Shown here in pieces: positions 9,117-18,820 of a stretch of DNA of 64,000 nt (position 1 is the first letter of the stretch; the number at the start of each line of letters is the position of its first letter). The notes beneath the pieces are model-generated. The model saw nothing but the letters and a program-made list of their open reading frames with translations. It had not been told where the DNA came from and made no database searches. The translations under genes and the position numbers were made by a program. Location: positions 3,906,001-3,970,000 of the forward strand of contig NZ_JAVIWL010000001.1 in NCBI RefSeq assembly GCF_034314045.1, written 5' to 3'. Origin of the DNA: Glaciimonas sp. CA11.2 (GTDB taxonomy: Bacteria; Pseudomonadota; Gammaproteobacteria; Burkholderiales; Burkholderiaceae_D).

Positions 9117-12005
9117 TTAGTACATCTCTCGCTGATAAATAATCGATGATTTATAAAGCCCAAAAGTCGCTCGAGAAGCAGGGTTGATACCAAACCAGGG
9201 AATGTTGGCGCTGGTGGCTGCCGACTCGGTTGTGCTTACGCAAGTGTTATCCGTTGCGCTGGTACTGATGTTGACAGTTAGGTCCACACTGCCAGCATTT
9301 TTTGCACCGGGTTTGGTGAGGATTAATCCCGGTGCTGGTAGTTTTCCTGCAATCAGTGTTGTACTGCCGGCGGGAGACAGCTGGGTTTTGCACGCACTGA
9401 GTTGCTTAAGATAGTTATTCATTTTGATGCTGGATGCAGGGATGACAGTGCAGCTGTCAGCCATATTGGTGACATAGTAGGACCCCGTCCAGTATTGGGC
9501 CTCAAGCGGGATCGGTAATGCCAATAACTCTGAACCGTACGCGTTCTGCATCTTGAGCCGTCCGTAGCGCAATCTGGTGGCACTGCCGACCGCGGTGGGT
9601 GAGCTTGCTGTGACTTCACCATCACTTGGCGCCGCAAGTACGGTAACGAAGGTTTCTATTGTTGCGACATTTGGTCGGCTGATTTGCTGGCCTGCTGATA
9701 CGCTGGCAGAGCCGTTGGTCCAGTTGCCGCTCACGCCGGTGGCGCTGCTGGTTAAGTTTGATCCTGTCGGCAATGCGCTCGTACTAAAACGGTAACCAGC
9801 ATAATTAGTCAGATTTAACTTGGCAAATACGCCAGTGTAATTTTGGGTGATACCGTTTGCCGTGTTTTGCGCCATCAAGCCAAACGCAGTAATGAAACCG
9901 TCTTGTCCGAAATAACTAAAAGGGGTGCTGGAAGCGGCGCACGCGGCGGTGATCGGGGAAGGGCTTATGGCGAAGTGATCCGGTATGAAGCGTCCGAATG
10001 ACAGTGTGCCGGTATTGCCAATGCTGCAGCCATATTTTCCTCCGATTAAGGTATCAGAGAGATTGCTATCAGCTGAGGTACTTGTTATGCAATCCCCATT
10101 GGCGCTATCTACGGCCGTGAACGTGTCGTCGCGATACGCACCGGGGGCGAGATAAAGATAGCCCACTTCGGTATAAGTCGCATTGATCGCTTTGGTATTG
10201 ACGGCTAATGTGGCGGGCGACAGGATGCCGGCTACGCCGCCGCTTTGTTGCGTTGCGGCTTGCGTGGTAGTTTGAGCCGTTAATTTTGTGGTGTCGAGGG
10301 CCATGGCTCCCGCATAGCCATCATTGGCATGAGTAGCAGCGAGCAGGCTGAAACCACTGCCTCCATTGATGATTGGGAGTGCGGTTGTTGAGGGGGCTGT
10401 CGCCGTTGCTGAGGTCGATAGCGTGACCGTGGAAGGGCGCACCGAGAACTGATCGGAAGAGCAAGCCGGAGCCAAAGCGGTGAAGCTTCCACAGCTACTA
10501 TCGGTGCATTCCCGGACGCGACACCGTAATATTGGGGCGGCATTTGCAAGGTTGAAATTGCCGGTCGACGTGCGCCCGGCAGCGCTTACGGAGAAGTTCA
10601 CTGTTTGAGATGCCACAGGGGTTTGGCTAGCCAGGGCTGTGCAACTGGTCGGTGGGGTTGTATCGTTGAATAAATCCACTCTGACCGACTTGGGGATGCT
10701 GGTAGTGCCGCTGTAACCGGTCGCCAGTGCGCCATCGGATTTAAGCGCCGCGATGTCGAAGGTAAAGTTAGCGTTGACCAGCTTAGTAAAGAGCGGTTTT
10801 CGTGCCGTTGCTACCCATGGCGTATTGCTATCCTTTTCCAGGCAGTCAAAGGTACTGACATGCGATGCACCGCCAGCACCTGCTGGGGCTGGACATACAA
10901 GCGGCGAGGGTAAGTTGGTGTTATTGGTCACGCAGCTACTGTCACCAGTTGCCAGGCAACACACGCTGTTGATAATGGCCATGTTACCGAGAGTAATAGG
11001 GTCGGGCCTATTCGTTGAGATCAAACCGCTGACTGTGGTGTTTGCTCCCACAGCGATGTTGCCGGAAGCGGTACCGACGTTTCCGTTCACTGTTATTGAT
11101 GCGCCTAACGTGATGGCACCGACAGCGCTACTAGAAATGGAGCCACCAACGCTAGTGCCTGCACCGATACCGATGCCGCCGGTAGCAGTACTAATGCTGC
11201 CACCAATCATAACCGTCGCGCCAATCGTGATCGCACCAGTCTGGATGGTGGTAAGACTGCTGCTGACTGAGCTTCCCGCGCCGACTGTTACTGCGCCTTG
11301 AACGGTGCTGATAGTGCCGTTTATGTCAGTACCGGCACCCACCGTGACGGCCCCGATATTCGTGGTGATATTGCCGCTGAGCGTGCTATTAGCGCCGATA
11401 TCAATTGCCCCACCAGAAGTTAAGTTAGCGTTCGAAATGCAACTGGCGCCGAATCCGATTGCGCCGCTTACGTTGAAGTTCAGATTAGAGGCCGAACCCC
11501 TTTTATTGATCTGGCAACTGGCGCCCGCAGAAAAAGCGCCATTTACGGTGACGGTGGCTGGGGCGTAAATACTGATCGTATCGCCAGCAGCGAGAGACAA
11601 GGTGCCACATGTGTAGGAGCCGCTACCGCCGCTGCAACCGGCCGGAAGATAGCCTGGAAAAGTGTAGTCGATAGCTTGTGCCGGCAATGCTGTCAGTAAC
11701 AGTAACGGTAGGACGATTAGTAAAAATAACCACCGCCGGAGGTGAGTACGCAGAGAGGATGTTTGGTGACGGATAAAATTTGAGTTAGGACGCGCATTGA
11801 TCCATGCTTTTGGATAAGACGATATTTTGACCATTCCGGCGATAGAAAGGCGCTCTTGACTCTGCGTCGCACGCCTTCGGAGAATGAATTGCAGTCTGGC
11901 GCTGTAACTCAGCGCAATAGCGGCAATAGCGGTAATAAGCGTAATTGGTGCAGTCAGTAGCCCAAGCGCCGAAGCCAAATGCTGTATTGTTTTTTTAAAG
12001 GACAT
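9117..12005 (-). CDS. mshQ: MshQ-like surface protein with tandem beta repeats (DUF6701 type)
   Basis: A large exported protein (962 residues from 12005) in the mshQ position. A strong signal peptide, RRWLFLLIVLPLLLLTALPAQA, ends near residue 111, so the Met58 start at 11834 is more natural. The longer frame adds another hydrophobic stretch (residues 10-43), and neither start has a clear ribosome site. Residues about 181-343 (10977-11465) are eight or nine repeats of 18-20 residues of the form GAxTVGAGTxVxGxIST, probably a solenoid of beta turns. A cysteine-bearing central region and a long C-terminal domain like the MshQ/DUF6701 family follow. It is likely secreted or pilus-associated, perhaps an adhesin. 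The repeats keep plus-strand frames open; those are not genes. Confidence 0.72.
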   Translation of the reverse strand: MSFKKTIQHLASALGLLTAPITLITAIAAIALSYSARLQFILRRRATQSQERLSIAGMVKISSYPKAWINARPNSNFIRHQTSSLRTHLRRWLFLLIVLPLLLLTALPAQAIDYTFPGYLPAGCSGGSGSYTCGTLSLAAGDTISIYAPATVTVNGAFSAGASCQINKRGSASNLNFNVSGAIGFGASCISNANLTSGGAIDIGANSTLSGNITTNIGAVTVGAGTDINGTISTVQGAVTVGAGSSVSSSLTTIQTGAITIGATVMIGGSISTATGGIGIGAGTSVGGSISSSAVGAITLGASITVNGNVGTASGNIAVGANTTVSGLISTNRPDPITLGNMAIINSVCCLATGDSSCVTNNTNLPSPLVCPAPAGAGGASHVSTFDCLEKDSNTPWVATARKPLFTKLVNANFTFDIAALKSDGALATGYSGTTSIPKSVRVDLFNDTTPPTSCTALASQTPVASQTVNFSVSAAGRTSTGNFNLANAAPILRCRVRECTDSSCGSFTALAPACSSDQFSVRPSTVTLSTSATATAPSTTALPIINGGSGFSLLAATHANDGYAGAMALDTTKLTAQTTTQAATQQSGGVAGILSPATLAVNTKAINATYTEVGYLYLAPGAYRDDTFTAVDSANGDCITSTSADSNLSDTLIGGKYGCSIGNTGTLSFGRFIPDHFAISPSPITAACAASSTPFSYFGQDGFITAFGLMAQNTANGITQNYTGVFAKLNLTNYAGYRFSTSALPTGSNLTSSATGVSGNWTNGSASVSAGQQISRPNVATIETFVTVLAAPSDGEVTASSPTAVGSATRLRYGRLKMQNAYGSELLALPIPLEAQYWTGSYYVTNMADSCTVIPASSIKMNNYLKQLSACKTQLSPAGSTTLIAGKLPAPGLILTKPGAKNAGSVDLTVNISTSATDNTCVSTTESAATSANIPWFGINPASRATFGLYKSSIIYQREMY

Positions 12006-12027
12006 TTTATTTAAGATAGGATGGCTA

Positions 12028-13317
12028 TTAGCGCGGCATCTGGCTCAATTTTTGATCGACAAAAGTCCGTAATTCTGGCGATAATGTCGAGGACGATTTA
12101 GCGCGGGTAAATGCGTCCTTGGCTTCTGGTAAGCGATTTTCAGCCTGCAAAGAAATACCGTAGCCCATCCACCAAAGACCGTTTTCAGGCATCTTGCGGA
12201 TCGCAATTGCATAATGATCAATGGCTTCTTTGTGTCGTTTTTCACGCTGCAATAAAGCCGCCAGAAAAGCTTGGTAATCCGCATCAGCCAGTGCATACGA
12301 GAGCGATCGCTCCAACGTTTCCAGCGCTGTCCGTGTGTTGCCGCGCTCAACCTGAAGACGCGCCAAAATCATCGCCATGCCTGTTTGAGCGGGATCAATG
12401 GCTATTCCCTCTTGCAACTTGCGCATGGCATCATCCTGATGCTTTGTGTCGAGCAGCAAACCAACCAAGGTTTGGCGGGCCGCAGCGTGTTTTGGATCAA
12501 GCTGTAAAACTTGCTGCAGCATATCGATAGCTTGTGATATCTGCCCGACATCGATCAGCGTAACGGCTTTGCGATAATGATTGTCTATGGCTTGTTGCGG
12601 GGTCACTTCTTTGGCTTGAGGCGCTATCTTGCCGTCGTTTTCTGAGTCAGCCTTCCCTTTTTTTTTTGTGTTATTGCGGGGAATTGCTTTTACGTCATTT
12701 TGCGTAGAGCGCAAGACTGGCGTGGCGTTAAGGATTGTTGACGCATTTGCATCGGCATTCAGCGTATTGGCAATCCTGCCAGCAATGTCTGTATTGTTAT
12801 TGGTGATCGACTTAGTCTCATCATTCTTTGTTGGATCATTCGCGGTGCTTTTGCCAATGCTCATAGGCGCCGGCAGCGGTTTAACAGGAAGCACTTCTGA
12901 GGGGGAAGTCAACGCTGGCTTTATTTCTGATGTCCCTGCAGGGGATACATCGGTCGGTAGGGCATCGGGTGCGGTTGGTATCGCAGGTATCGCAGGTGTC
13001 GCGGGTAATATTGTTAATGCGGGAGCGGGTAAAGGCGTAGCTTTTATTGCTTGCCCTGACGCCGCAGGTTTAACGATGGCTGCGGCAGGCGATGCTTTTT
13101 GCCAATACCGCAATCCCCACACTGCACCGATTACTATGGCTATCAACAACAACAACAGCGCCGCCACCCACCAGATACGTCGTGATTTATTGTCTACATT
13201 CGGTACTGTCCGGATGTGGTTTTGCGACAAGGCGTCCGTCCCGGTCGGTCCGATAACTACACCAACAGTGGATCCACGCTTGTCGAGATCCTGCAGCATT
13301 TGATTGATAAGACTCAT
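12028..13317 (-). CDS. mshN: MshN-like TPR protein
   Basis: A 429-residue protein with a short cytoplasmic start (MSLINQMLQDLDKRG, a conserved opening in MshN), one membrane helix near residues 46-70 (IWWVAALLLLLIAIVIGAVWGL), a Pro/Ala-rich linker and C-terminal tetratricopeptide repeats from about residue 240. It probably scaffolds the pilus machine in the periplasm, near the secretin. Its ATG overlaps the mshM stop by 4 bp, and mshQ starts 22 bp after its stop. Confidence 0.8.
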   Translation of the reverse strand: MSLINQMLQDLDKRGSTVGVVIGPTGTDALSQNHIRTVPNVDNKSRRIWWVAALLLLLIAIVIGAVWGLRYWQKASPAAAIVKPAASGQAIKATPLPAPALTILPATPAIPAIPTAPDALPTDVSPAGTSEIKPALTSPSEVLPVKPLPAPMSIGKSTANDPTKNDETKSITNNNTDIAGRIANTLNADANASTILNATPVLRSTQNDVKAIPRNNTKKKGKADSENDGKIAPQAKEVTPQQAIDNHYRKAVTLIDVGQISQAIDMLQQVLQLDPKHAAARQTLVGLLLDTKHQDDAMRKLQEGIAIDPAQTGMAMILARLQVERGNTRTALETLERSLSYALADADYQAFLAALLQREKRHKEAIDHYAIAIRKMPENGLWWMGYGISLQAENRLPEAKDAFTRAKSSSTLSPELRTFVDQKLSQMPR

Positions 13318-14207
13318 TTAAAATAATCCACAGCCATATCTATAAATAAAAAAAAGAACGCCGAGCCGCCTAATAGTCGCCAGAACCATGAATGAGGTTT
13401 TGAGGAAAAGGTATCCTTCACTGCCACACGGACATTTGCCGGACCAACCTGCTGACGGCCTTTGCCGTAAGCAGCCATCAAGGATTTGTGGGCTAAAATA
13501 TTTACCAATCGCGGAATTCCGCCGCTCGCTCTGTACAGGCGTCGCAGTGCGCCATGGGTGAACAAGCGGCTACCAGTGAATCCAGCAACGTTCAGACGAT
13601 GCGAAATATAAAACGCCATGTCATCTTTGGTCAGTGGCGCAATATCGTATTCAAATGTGATGCGCTGCTTCAATTGCCGAATCGTATTGTTTTGCAATTT
13701 CAGATTTAATTCAGGCTGTCCAAACAGGACGATTTGCAATAACTTTCTTTTTTCTGTTTCCAGATTGGTTAATAAACGCAGCGCCTCCAGACTTTCCAGT
13801 GGCAACGCTTGTGCTTCATCCAGGCACAGTACGACTTTTTTTCCTTGTTCGGCCAGTTTAAGTAAACGGAGATTGATTGATTTCATCAAATGATGTTGGT
13901 CGACATCCTTCTCCAGCACAATCTCCAATTCGTCTGCTACCGCCAGCATCAACGGGCGCGGTTCAAGCGATGGATTGGGTATGTAAGCTGTCACAAAGCT
14001 ATCGTCGAGGGTTGACATGAACTTGCGACATAACATTGTTTTTCCGGTGCCAACTTCACCGGTAATTTTGATGAAGCCTTCACCATTATTGGTCGCAATC
14101 AACAGCGTATTTAAGGCAGCCTGATAATTCGAGCATGCGAAAAAAAAGCTGGTATCGGGTGTTATACCAAATGGTAATTCACGTAAACAGAAATGTGCTT
14201 TATACAT
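13314..14207 (-). CDS. mshM: MshM-like AAA ATPase (ExeA/GspA family)
   Basis: A 297-residue ATPase with MYKAHFCLRELPFGITPDTSFFF, the recognisable opening of ExeA/MshM proteins. It has Walker A GEVGTGKT near residues 51-58, Walker B VVLCLDEAQ near 125-133, and a C-terminal hydrophobic helix (residues about 275-295) that would anchor it in the inner membrane. In GspA/ExeA the ATPase helps place the secretin through peptidoglycan; MshM is presumed to act likewise for MshL. The gene starts 2 nt after the mshL stop and overlaps mshN by 4 bp. Confidence 0.83.
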   Translation of the reverse strand: MYKAHFCLRELPFGITPDTSFFFACSNYQAALNTLLIATNNGEGFIKITGEVGTGKTMLCRKFMSTLDDSFVTAYIPNPSLEPRPLMLAVADELEIVLEKDVDQHHLMKSINLRLLKLAEQGKKVVLCLDEAQALPLESLEALRLLTNLETEKRKLLQIVLFGQPELNLKLQNNTIRQLKQRITFEYDIAPLTKDDMAFYISHRLNVAGFTGSRLFTHGALRRLYRASGGIPRLVNILAHKSLMAAYGKGRQQVGPANVRVAVKDTFSSKPHSWFWRLLGGSAFFFLFIDMAVDYFK

Positions 14208-14209
14208 GG

Positions 14210-15940
14210 TTAGCGCTGTCCTTGGACCTGTGCGTCTCCGTCGCCCATATTGCGCGGTACCAAACCTTGCAATCTGCGCTGACTATCAAGCATGTCCTGA
14301 TCCCAGCTATCTTCGCCCTGAACGATGGTTGGTTTGAGCAAGATGACCAATTCGCTTTTTTGCGACACACGGCTGTTATTGCGGAATAGATTACCGAGCA
14401 CTGGCACATCAGCGGCCCCGGGTACTTGGGCGCGATCAGATGAGGACGATTGGCGCATCAGACCACCAATGGCAATGATCCGTCCATCCTGACCGCGGAC
14501 CACGCTATCGGTCTCGGAGATTGCGCTGGAGGCTAAAGGCAAGCTCAATGTGCCGCCACTTGCTCCCAAATTGATCACTTTGTCGACTGTTGTTACTTGA
14601 CTCACGGACGGGTGAATATGCAAGGTGATATTGCCGATTGCATCAATTTGAGGCGTCACATCCAGTGATACACCAGAGAAAAAGGGCTGCACATCCACGG
14701 TAGTGATCGGTAGCGTAGTCGTATTGCCGGAACTTACGCCTTGGGAGGTCGTCAATTTCGTCACAAAAAACTCATCTGTACCGACTTTCAAGACCGCTTT
14801 TTGATTATTCATCGTGGCGATGCGGGGACTGGATAAGACATGCACCGTTCCTTGAGAGTCGAGAAACGAAATCAGCGCTGCAAAATTGCTATTTTGAAAG
14901 GCCAAACCGAACAGCGAGCCAGCCGCCGTGTTGACCGCGCCCAAGGTGCTGCCAGCAACGGCGTTGATTGCGTTAGTACCACCGTTGGTCAAGGTTGTGC
15001 CAGCGACTGACGAAAGCGTTGTTCCAGGTGCGACATAGCCGAGCGAAGTCCGGCTACCTTTGCCGCCAAAGGCAGACCAATTAACGCCAGATTGAAAATT
15101 ATCATTGAGTGAGACCTCAATGATTTTGGCTTCCAAAATCACCTGGCGATCTACCGATAATTGGGTCGCCTTTAAAAACGTCGAGACATTCCGCAATTCA
15201 TCCGACATGGCGCGAATCACTACGACACCCGATTGCGGGCTGATCACGACGCTACGTCCGTCTTTGTCGCCAATGATGGCGTTTAAAGAGGCCTTCAGTT
15301 CGCCCCAAAAGTCGTTGTTTGAAGTTGTACTAATTTTGCTGCTGTCGACTGCACGCGAGGTCGTTCCGGACTGCGACTGATATCCGGGCGTGTTGTTACT
15401 ACCCGAATTACTGGATACAACGTCACTCACCGAACCTGAAGTAACGCGGATATCAGATGATCCTTTGCGACTGCCGCTGAGATAATTGACCTGAAAAATA
15501 CTTGTTTGCAAACTTAACGGTTTAACATAAATACGCGTGCCTTCAACCTTGTATTCATAGCCATAGAGTTCTCGGATTGCGTCCAGTGCTTCAAACAATG
15601 TCACGTTTTTAAGATTGGCCGAAATAGTGCCGGTGACGTCAGGATGAACCAGCATGTTGTAACGCGTACCGGCAACCAGCGCCATAAAAAACTGACTTGC
15701 TGGCACATTATTGAACGATAAATTAAATCGCTCTTCCATTGGTTGCCGCGTTTTTGGCATTTCAATTTTGAGCGGCGGCAACAGCGACGCAAAAACGGCT
15801 TCCTGCTGGGTGCGCTTCGCGTTGTTTTCTACCGCGCTATTCATCTCGGTATTGATAAGGTCGTACGTTTCACGCTTAGAGGCCGGTGAAGCGCATCCTG
15901 TCAATCCTACGATCAAAATAGCTATGAGAGTCTTTTGCAT
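14210..15940 (-). CDS. mshL: MshL-like outer-membrane secretin
   Basis: A 576-residue secretin. The signal peptide ends in a lipobox, VGLTGC, with Cys16 as the lipidation site. An STN-like domain (ANLKNVTLFEALDAIRELYGYEY, near residues 110-135) precedes a Ser/Thr/Asn-rich linker and a secretin domain with VILEAKIIEVSLNDNFQSGVNW, VLSSPRIATMNNQKA and a C-terminal IIAIGGLMRQ...VLGNLFR block. It should form the ring through which the pilus passes. It is 28 nt from mshK upstream and 2 nt from mshM downstream. Confidence 0.9.
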   Translation of the reverse strand: MQKTLIAILIVGLTGCASPASKRETYDLINTEMNSAVENNAKRTQQEAVFASLLPPLKIEMPKTRQPMEERFNLSFNNVPASQFFMALVAGTRYNMLVHPDVTGTISANLKNVTLFEALDAIRELYGYEYKVEGTRIYVKPLSLQTSIFQVNYLSGSRKGSSDIRVTSGSVSDVVSSNSGSNNTPGYQSQSGTTSRAVDSSKISTTSNNDFWGELKASLNAIIGDKDGRSVVISPQSGVVVIRAMSDELRNVSTFLKATQLSVDRQVILEAKIIEVSLNDNFQSGVNWSAFGGKGSRTSLGYVAPGTTLSSVAGTTLTNGGTNAINAVAGSTLGAVNTAAGSLFGLAFQNSNFAALISFLDSQGTVHVLSSPRIATMNNQKAVLKVGTDEFFVTKLTTSQGVSSGNTTTLPITTVDVQPFFSGVSLDVTPQIDAIGNITLHIHPSVSQVTTVDKVINLGASGGTLSLPLASSAISETDSVVRGQDGRIIAIGGLMRQSSSSDRAQVPGAADVPVLGNLFRNNSRVSQKSELVILLKPTIVQGEDSWDQDMLDSQRRLQGLVPRNMGDGDAQVQGQR

Positions 15941-15968
15941 TCTTTTCTAAAGCCTGTTGATGTACATT

Positions 15969-16343
15969 TTAAGGTGTAGATTTGTTGACTGATTTTTTTT
16001 GTATATCAGGAAAAAGTTTCAACACTTGTTGTTCTTTTCCATTTTGTAAAATGACTTCGGTTTCACTCACCTTTACCAGACGAAATTCACCGAATTTTTG
16101 ATGAAGTTTGACTGTTTTCCCGCTGATAATCGCTATCTTGCTATGCTCTGAAATGATGACGGATTGGAGTACCGGGCCACTGGCTGCCGGGATCGCTTCG
16201 CCGTGTCCGGTACTGATACCGATGGAATCTGGTGGGCGTGTCGGGTCAGGCGTAGTTTGTGCCATGACCGTTGATGCTATCAGCAAGGAGCAATATGCTG
16301 CTGTTGCGATCCATTTGGCAAATGTGCTCATAGATTTAGCCAT
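15969..16343 (-). CDS. mshK: MshK-like periplasmic pilus protein
   Basis: A 124-residue protein with an N-terminal export signal (WIATAAYCSLLIASTVMAQ) followed by PDPTRPP, a motif shared by MshK and GspC/PilP-like proteins. The second half (LQSVIISEHSKIAIISGKTVKLHQKFGEFRLVKVSETEVIL) is a small beta domain of the PilP/GspC homology-region type. It probably links the inner-membrane complex to the secretin. The start is either ATG 16343 or ATG 16331; the latter overlaps the mshJ stop as ATGA. Confidence 0.75.
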   Translation of the reverse strand: MAKSMSTFAKWIATAAYCSLLIASTVMAQTTPDPTRPPDSIGISTGHGEAIPAASGPVLQSVIISEHSKIAIISGKTVKLHQKFGEFRLVKVSETEVILQNGKEQQVLKLFPDIQKKSVNKSTP

Positions 16344-17044
16344 TTTTCATCCAGGCTTAAGGTGAACAGCGTCAGACTTAAGGTGGCGTCCGGATAAGTG
16401 TCTATCTGCATCGTTGCTTTGCCCCAAAATAATTGCCAAGGCATTGCTTCCAGTGCCGACATGTAATGCATCATGTCGAGATACCTTCCTTGAATAACAA
16501 TTTCGACACCATGTTTGTAAATGCCGCTGCCGTTTTCGATGCCACGCACTGCCTGTGCTCCCGTTACAGATGGCTTTTCTAGCGAAATTTTTTCGTCAGT
16601 GGGTGTGGGGTTGGGATTGTTTAGCGTGCTGACGGGAAGTGTGTTGAGCGAAATTAAGCGTAACGCGCCGTTACGTTTCAAGATATCTTCGAGTAGCGAT
16701 GTCATGTTCTCCGGCTTGACGAGCACGCTATTTAATCCCAACAGCTTGGAATGGAGTTGTTGCGATTGCTCCTGCAAAATTTTTAAACGATCACTGTTGA
16801 TAACATCCGGATCGAAGGCTCTTGATCTCAGGCGTTCTTGAATCGCAGTCTGTATTACAGCAATTTTTGATTGATTGTTTTGAATGTGGAGCGACATTAG
16901 TTTTTGTCGGTCAAATTGTGGATTAAATAATAATGTATTGAATAATAGTATGAGCGTCAGTGCAGCACCGATGAAGATCATGATGCGCTCACGCAGACTC
17001 ATGGCATCAATTTTTGAAATGATTGGCTGGAGGTTGTGTTTCAT
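16328..17044 (-). CDS. mshJ: MshJ-like PilO/GspM-type protein
   Basis: A 238-residue bitopic protein: a cytoplasmic tail of about 20 residues, one membrane helix (IMIFIGAALTLILLFNTLLFN, near 21-41), a coiled-coil stretch, and a periplasmic ferredoxin-like domain with ILKRNGALRLISLNTLP and YLDMMHYMSALEAMPWQLFWG. This is the PilO/GspM architecture. It would dimerise with the PilN-like protein encoded just upstream, whose stop codon shares a base with its start. Confidence 0.8.
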   Translation of the reverse strand: MKHNLQPIISKIDAMSLRERIMIFIGAALTLILLFNTLLFNPQFDRQKLMSLHIQNNQSKIAVIQTAIQERLRSRAFDPDVINSDRLKILQEQSQQLHSKLLGLNSVLVKPENMTSLLEDILKRNGALRLISLNTLPVSTLNNPNPTPTDEKISLEKPSVTGAQAVRGIENGSGIYKHGVEIVIQGRYLDMMHYMSALEAMPWQLFWGKATMQIDTYPDATLSLTLFTLSLDEKWLNL

Positions 17045-17826
17045 TACCCTTTTTCTCCGCGTAATTCTGCCGGTTGCTTGACGGGTTTGGCGTTTTGTAC
17101 AGCGGTCGTTGCCGGAATATTTGGCATGATAGAAGGAATCGCGGAGGGTGGCGCGGTGTATGACGCGATGTCAGAGGCCGTCTTGTCTTTCGCTATGCCT
17201 GATGATCGCAGATCAAACTCCACGTAGGGCGCAGCGATCGGAGAATTAGCTTGATGCGCATTGCCGCTCGCTGCTATTTGCGGGACGTGGATATCAAGTC
17301 TGGAAAAAGTTTTTCCTTGCATGACGGTCTCATTTTTAAGACGACCAATATAATAGGGCACTAGCTCAGGGCGCAATGCGCGGCCGCGCAAATCCATCTC
17401 GTTGCCAGCGCCGATAATACTGAAACCGGTTAACCACAAGCCATCCACTATTTGACGAGAAAAGGCGCCTAAATAAGCTGAATAGCCGCTGGTATTGCCG
17501 ATGTCACCTTTTTCCAGTTTATCGAATACCTGTTGCAAGGATTTGACTTCCAGGTCTGTCTTTGTAACGCTATCCTCGATAGATTGACTTTTTGGATGCG
17601 GTGCATATTCAGTAGTGACTTTGTTTAACTCGGCCTGAACCACTATTAACTGCGCAAAAGTACTGGCCTCGTCTTTACTGACGCTAGAAAATTGATAGCC
17701 AGAATAAACGGAAATACATGCGGCACCAAGGATTATTAATCCCAACGCCTGAAGCATCGCTACCGCAGAAAAATATTTCTTTTGCTTTAAAAATATGGGA
17801 TTGAAAAGATTGATCTGCTGACTCAT
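17044..17826 (-). CDS. PilN-like MSHA biogenesis protein (MshI2 type)
   Basis: A 260-residue protein opening with MSQQINLFNPIFLKQKKYFSA, a signature of PilN-like proteins (the INLF motif contacts the PilM-like partner). It has one membrane helix (MLQALGLIILGAACISVYSGY, residues about 24-44), a coiled coil and a periplasmic fold. The C-terminal 60 residues are Ala/Pro-rich and low-complexity. It overlaps mshI by 4 bp. Partners by analogy are MshI (PilM-like, cytoplasmic) and MshJ (PilO-like). Confidence 0.78.
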   Translation of the reverse strand: MSQQINLFNPIFLKQKKYFSAVAMLQALGLIILGAACISVYSGYQFSSVSKDEASTFAQLIVVQAELNKVTTEYAPHPKSQSIEDSVTKTDLEVKSLQQVFDKLEKGDIGNTSGYSAYLGAFSRQIVDGLWLTGFSIIGAGNEMDLRGRALRPELVPYYIGRLKNETVMQGKTFSRLDIHVPQIAASGNAHQANSPIAAPYVEFDLRSSGIAKDKTASDIASYTAPPSAIPSIMPNIPATTAVQNAKPVKQPAELRGEKG

Positions 17827-18773
17827 AACTTCTTCTCATCAAGGCGCAACGCCGCACCCAGCGTGATGAAGTAGCGTTGTTGTTGCTCAATCTTGTAGAG
17901 TTCCGGCACCTTGGAAAAATCTAGAATGGTTTCTAAATTCAAGGTTTCAATTGGAATGTATAGATTGGCGGAAAGGTATTCCTGCAGCGCTGTTCCCTCT
18001 TCTCCCATCGGGGAGAGTATTAATTTTGACAATGACAGCGCGTGATACTGTCGATCAAAATGATCTAATGATCGTTGGAGGTCGAGTGTAATGCGTTCGT
18101 AAATGATTGTGATTTGAGATGCGTCGGCTGCTTGTAGTTGGGTGATGGTGGTATCCATTCGGCGTGACAAATAGAGCTCACCTGCGGAGGTGATGGTAAC
18201 GAGCCCACCTTCCGAATTGAAGGACAGCAACGCGACGGCATGTCCTTCTGGTTCTAGTAATGTAGCGATGTTACGCTGCGCCATTTCAGGAACATCAATG
18301 ACGCGTAACGCAATATTGGCATCTTCGAATAACGCTTGACGCTGTTCGATTAATTGATTGCGGACCACCACTGCAAACAGCGCGTTGCTGTGTAATGGCC
18401 CATTTTTGTCGATGGGGATAGCAAGAACATCAATGGTGGCGTCGTCAACGTGATAGTCCAGCATATCCTTTAAGCGCCAGCGTACGGCTTTTTTAAGCTC
18501 ATCTGGCGGCACATTTAGCGGATCAATCGAGAGTAGTTGATACTCACCGATATTGAGTAAGTGGGAGCATTGATAACGATTTACGTTGATATCTTGCGCA
18601 AGCTTACTGAGCGTAACGGCTGTTGTAGTTTTTTCTGAAGGGTAAAAAGATAATAATTCCACGCTAGGCTTGCTAGACGGCAACCTTTTTAAATGGGCGG
18701 CGTAAACACCATCGAAATGACAACCAATCGCTAACCAACCTGCATTTTTTTTAGTTTTACTGAATAAGCTCAC
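17823..18773 (-). CDS. mshI: MshI-like PilM-type cytoplasmic actin-fold protein
   Basis: PilM/MshI-type protein (316 residues) presumed to link the cytoplasmic face of the pilus machine to the PilN-like subunit. I set the start at GTG 18773 (VSLFSKTKKNAGWLAIG) because AAAGG lies 7 nt before it. The frame is open up to 18857, but those extra 28 residues (MRYSNHYPYPG...) do not fit the family. Residues resembling the actin-fold phosphate loops are visible (LLNIGEYQLLSID, HAVALLSFNSEGGLVTI). It is the first gene of the tightly packed mshI-mshQ operon. Confidence 0.83.
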   Translation of the reverse strand: MSLFSKTKKNAGWLAIGCHFDGVYAAHLKRLPSSKPSVELLSFYPSEKTTTAVTLSKLAQDINVNRYQCSHLLNIGEYQLLSIDPLNVPPDELKKAVRWRLKDMLDYHVDDATIDVLAIPIDKNGPLHSNALFAVVVRNQLIEQRQALFEDANIALRVIDVPEMAQRNIATLLEPEGHAVALLSFNSEGGLVTITSAGELYLSRRMDTTITQLQAADASQITIIYERITLDLQRSLDHFDRQYHALSLSKLILSPMGEEGTALQEYLSANLYIPIETLNLETILDFSKVPELYKIEQQQRYFITLGAALRLDEKKL

Positions 18774-18820
18774 AAATAAACCTTTGCTGGTGCTGAATAA
18801 AAGTAATTGATGAGCGGTGC

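Noticed and set aside
10753..11568. Plus-strand frames opposite mshQ
   Set aside because: They arise from the repeat codons of mshQ on the other strand and show repetitive low-complexity proteins without ribosome sites.
2441..18773. Type II secretion system
   Set aside because: The fold families are shared, but mshK, mshM, mshN, mshO, mshP and mshQ-like genes and the pilin leaders point to an MSHA-type pilus.
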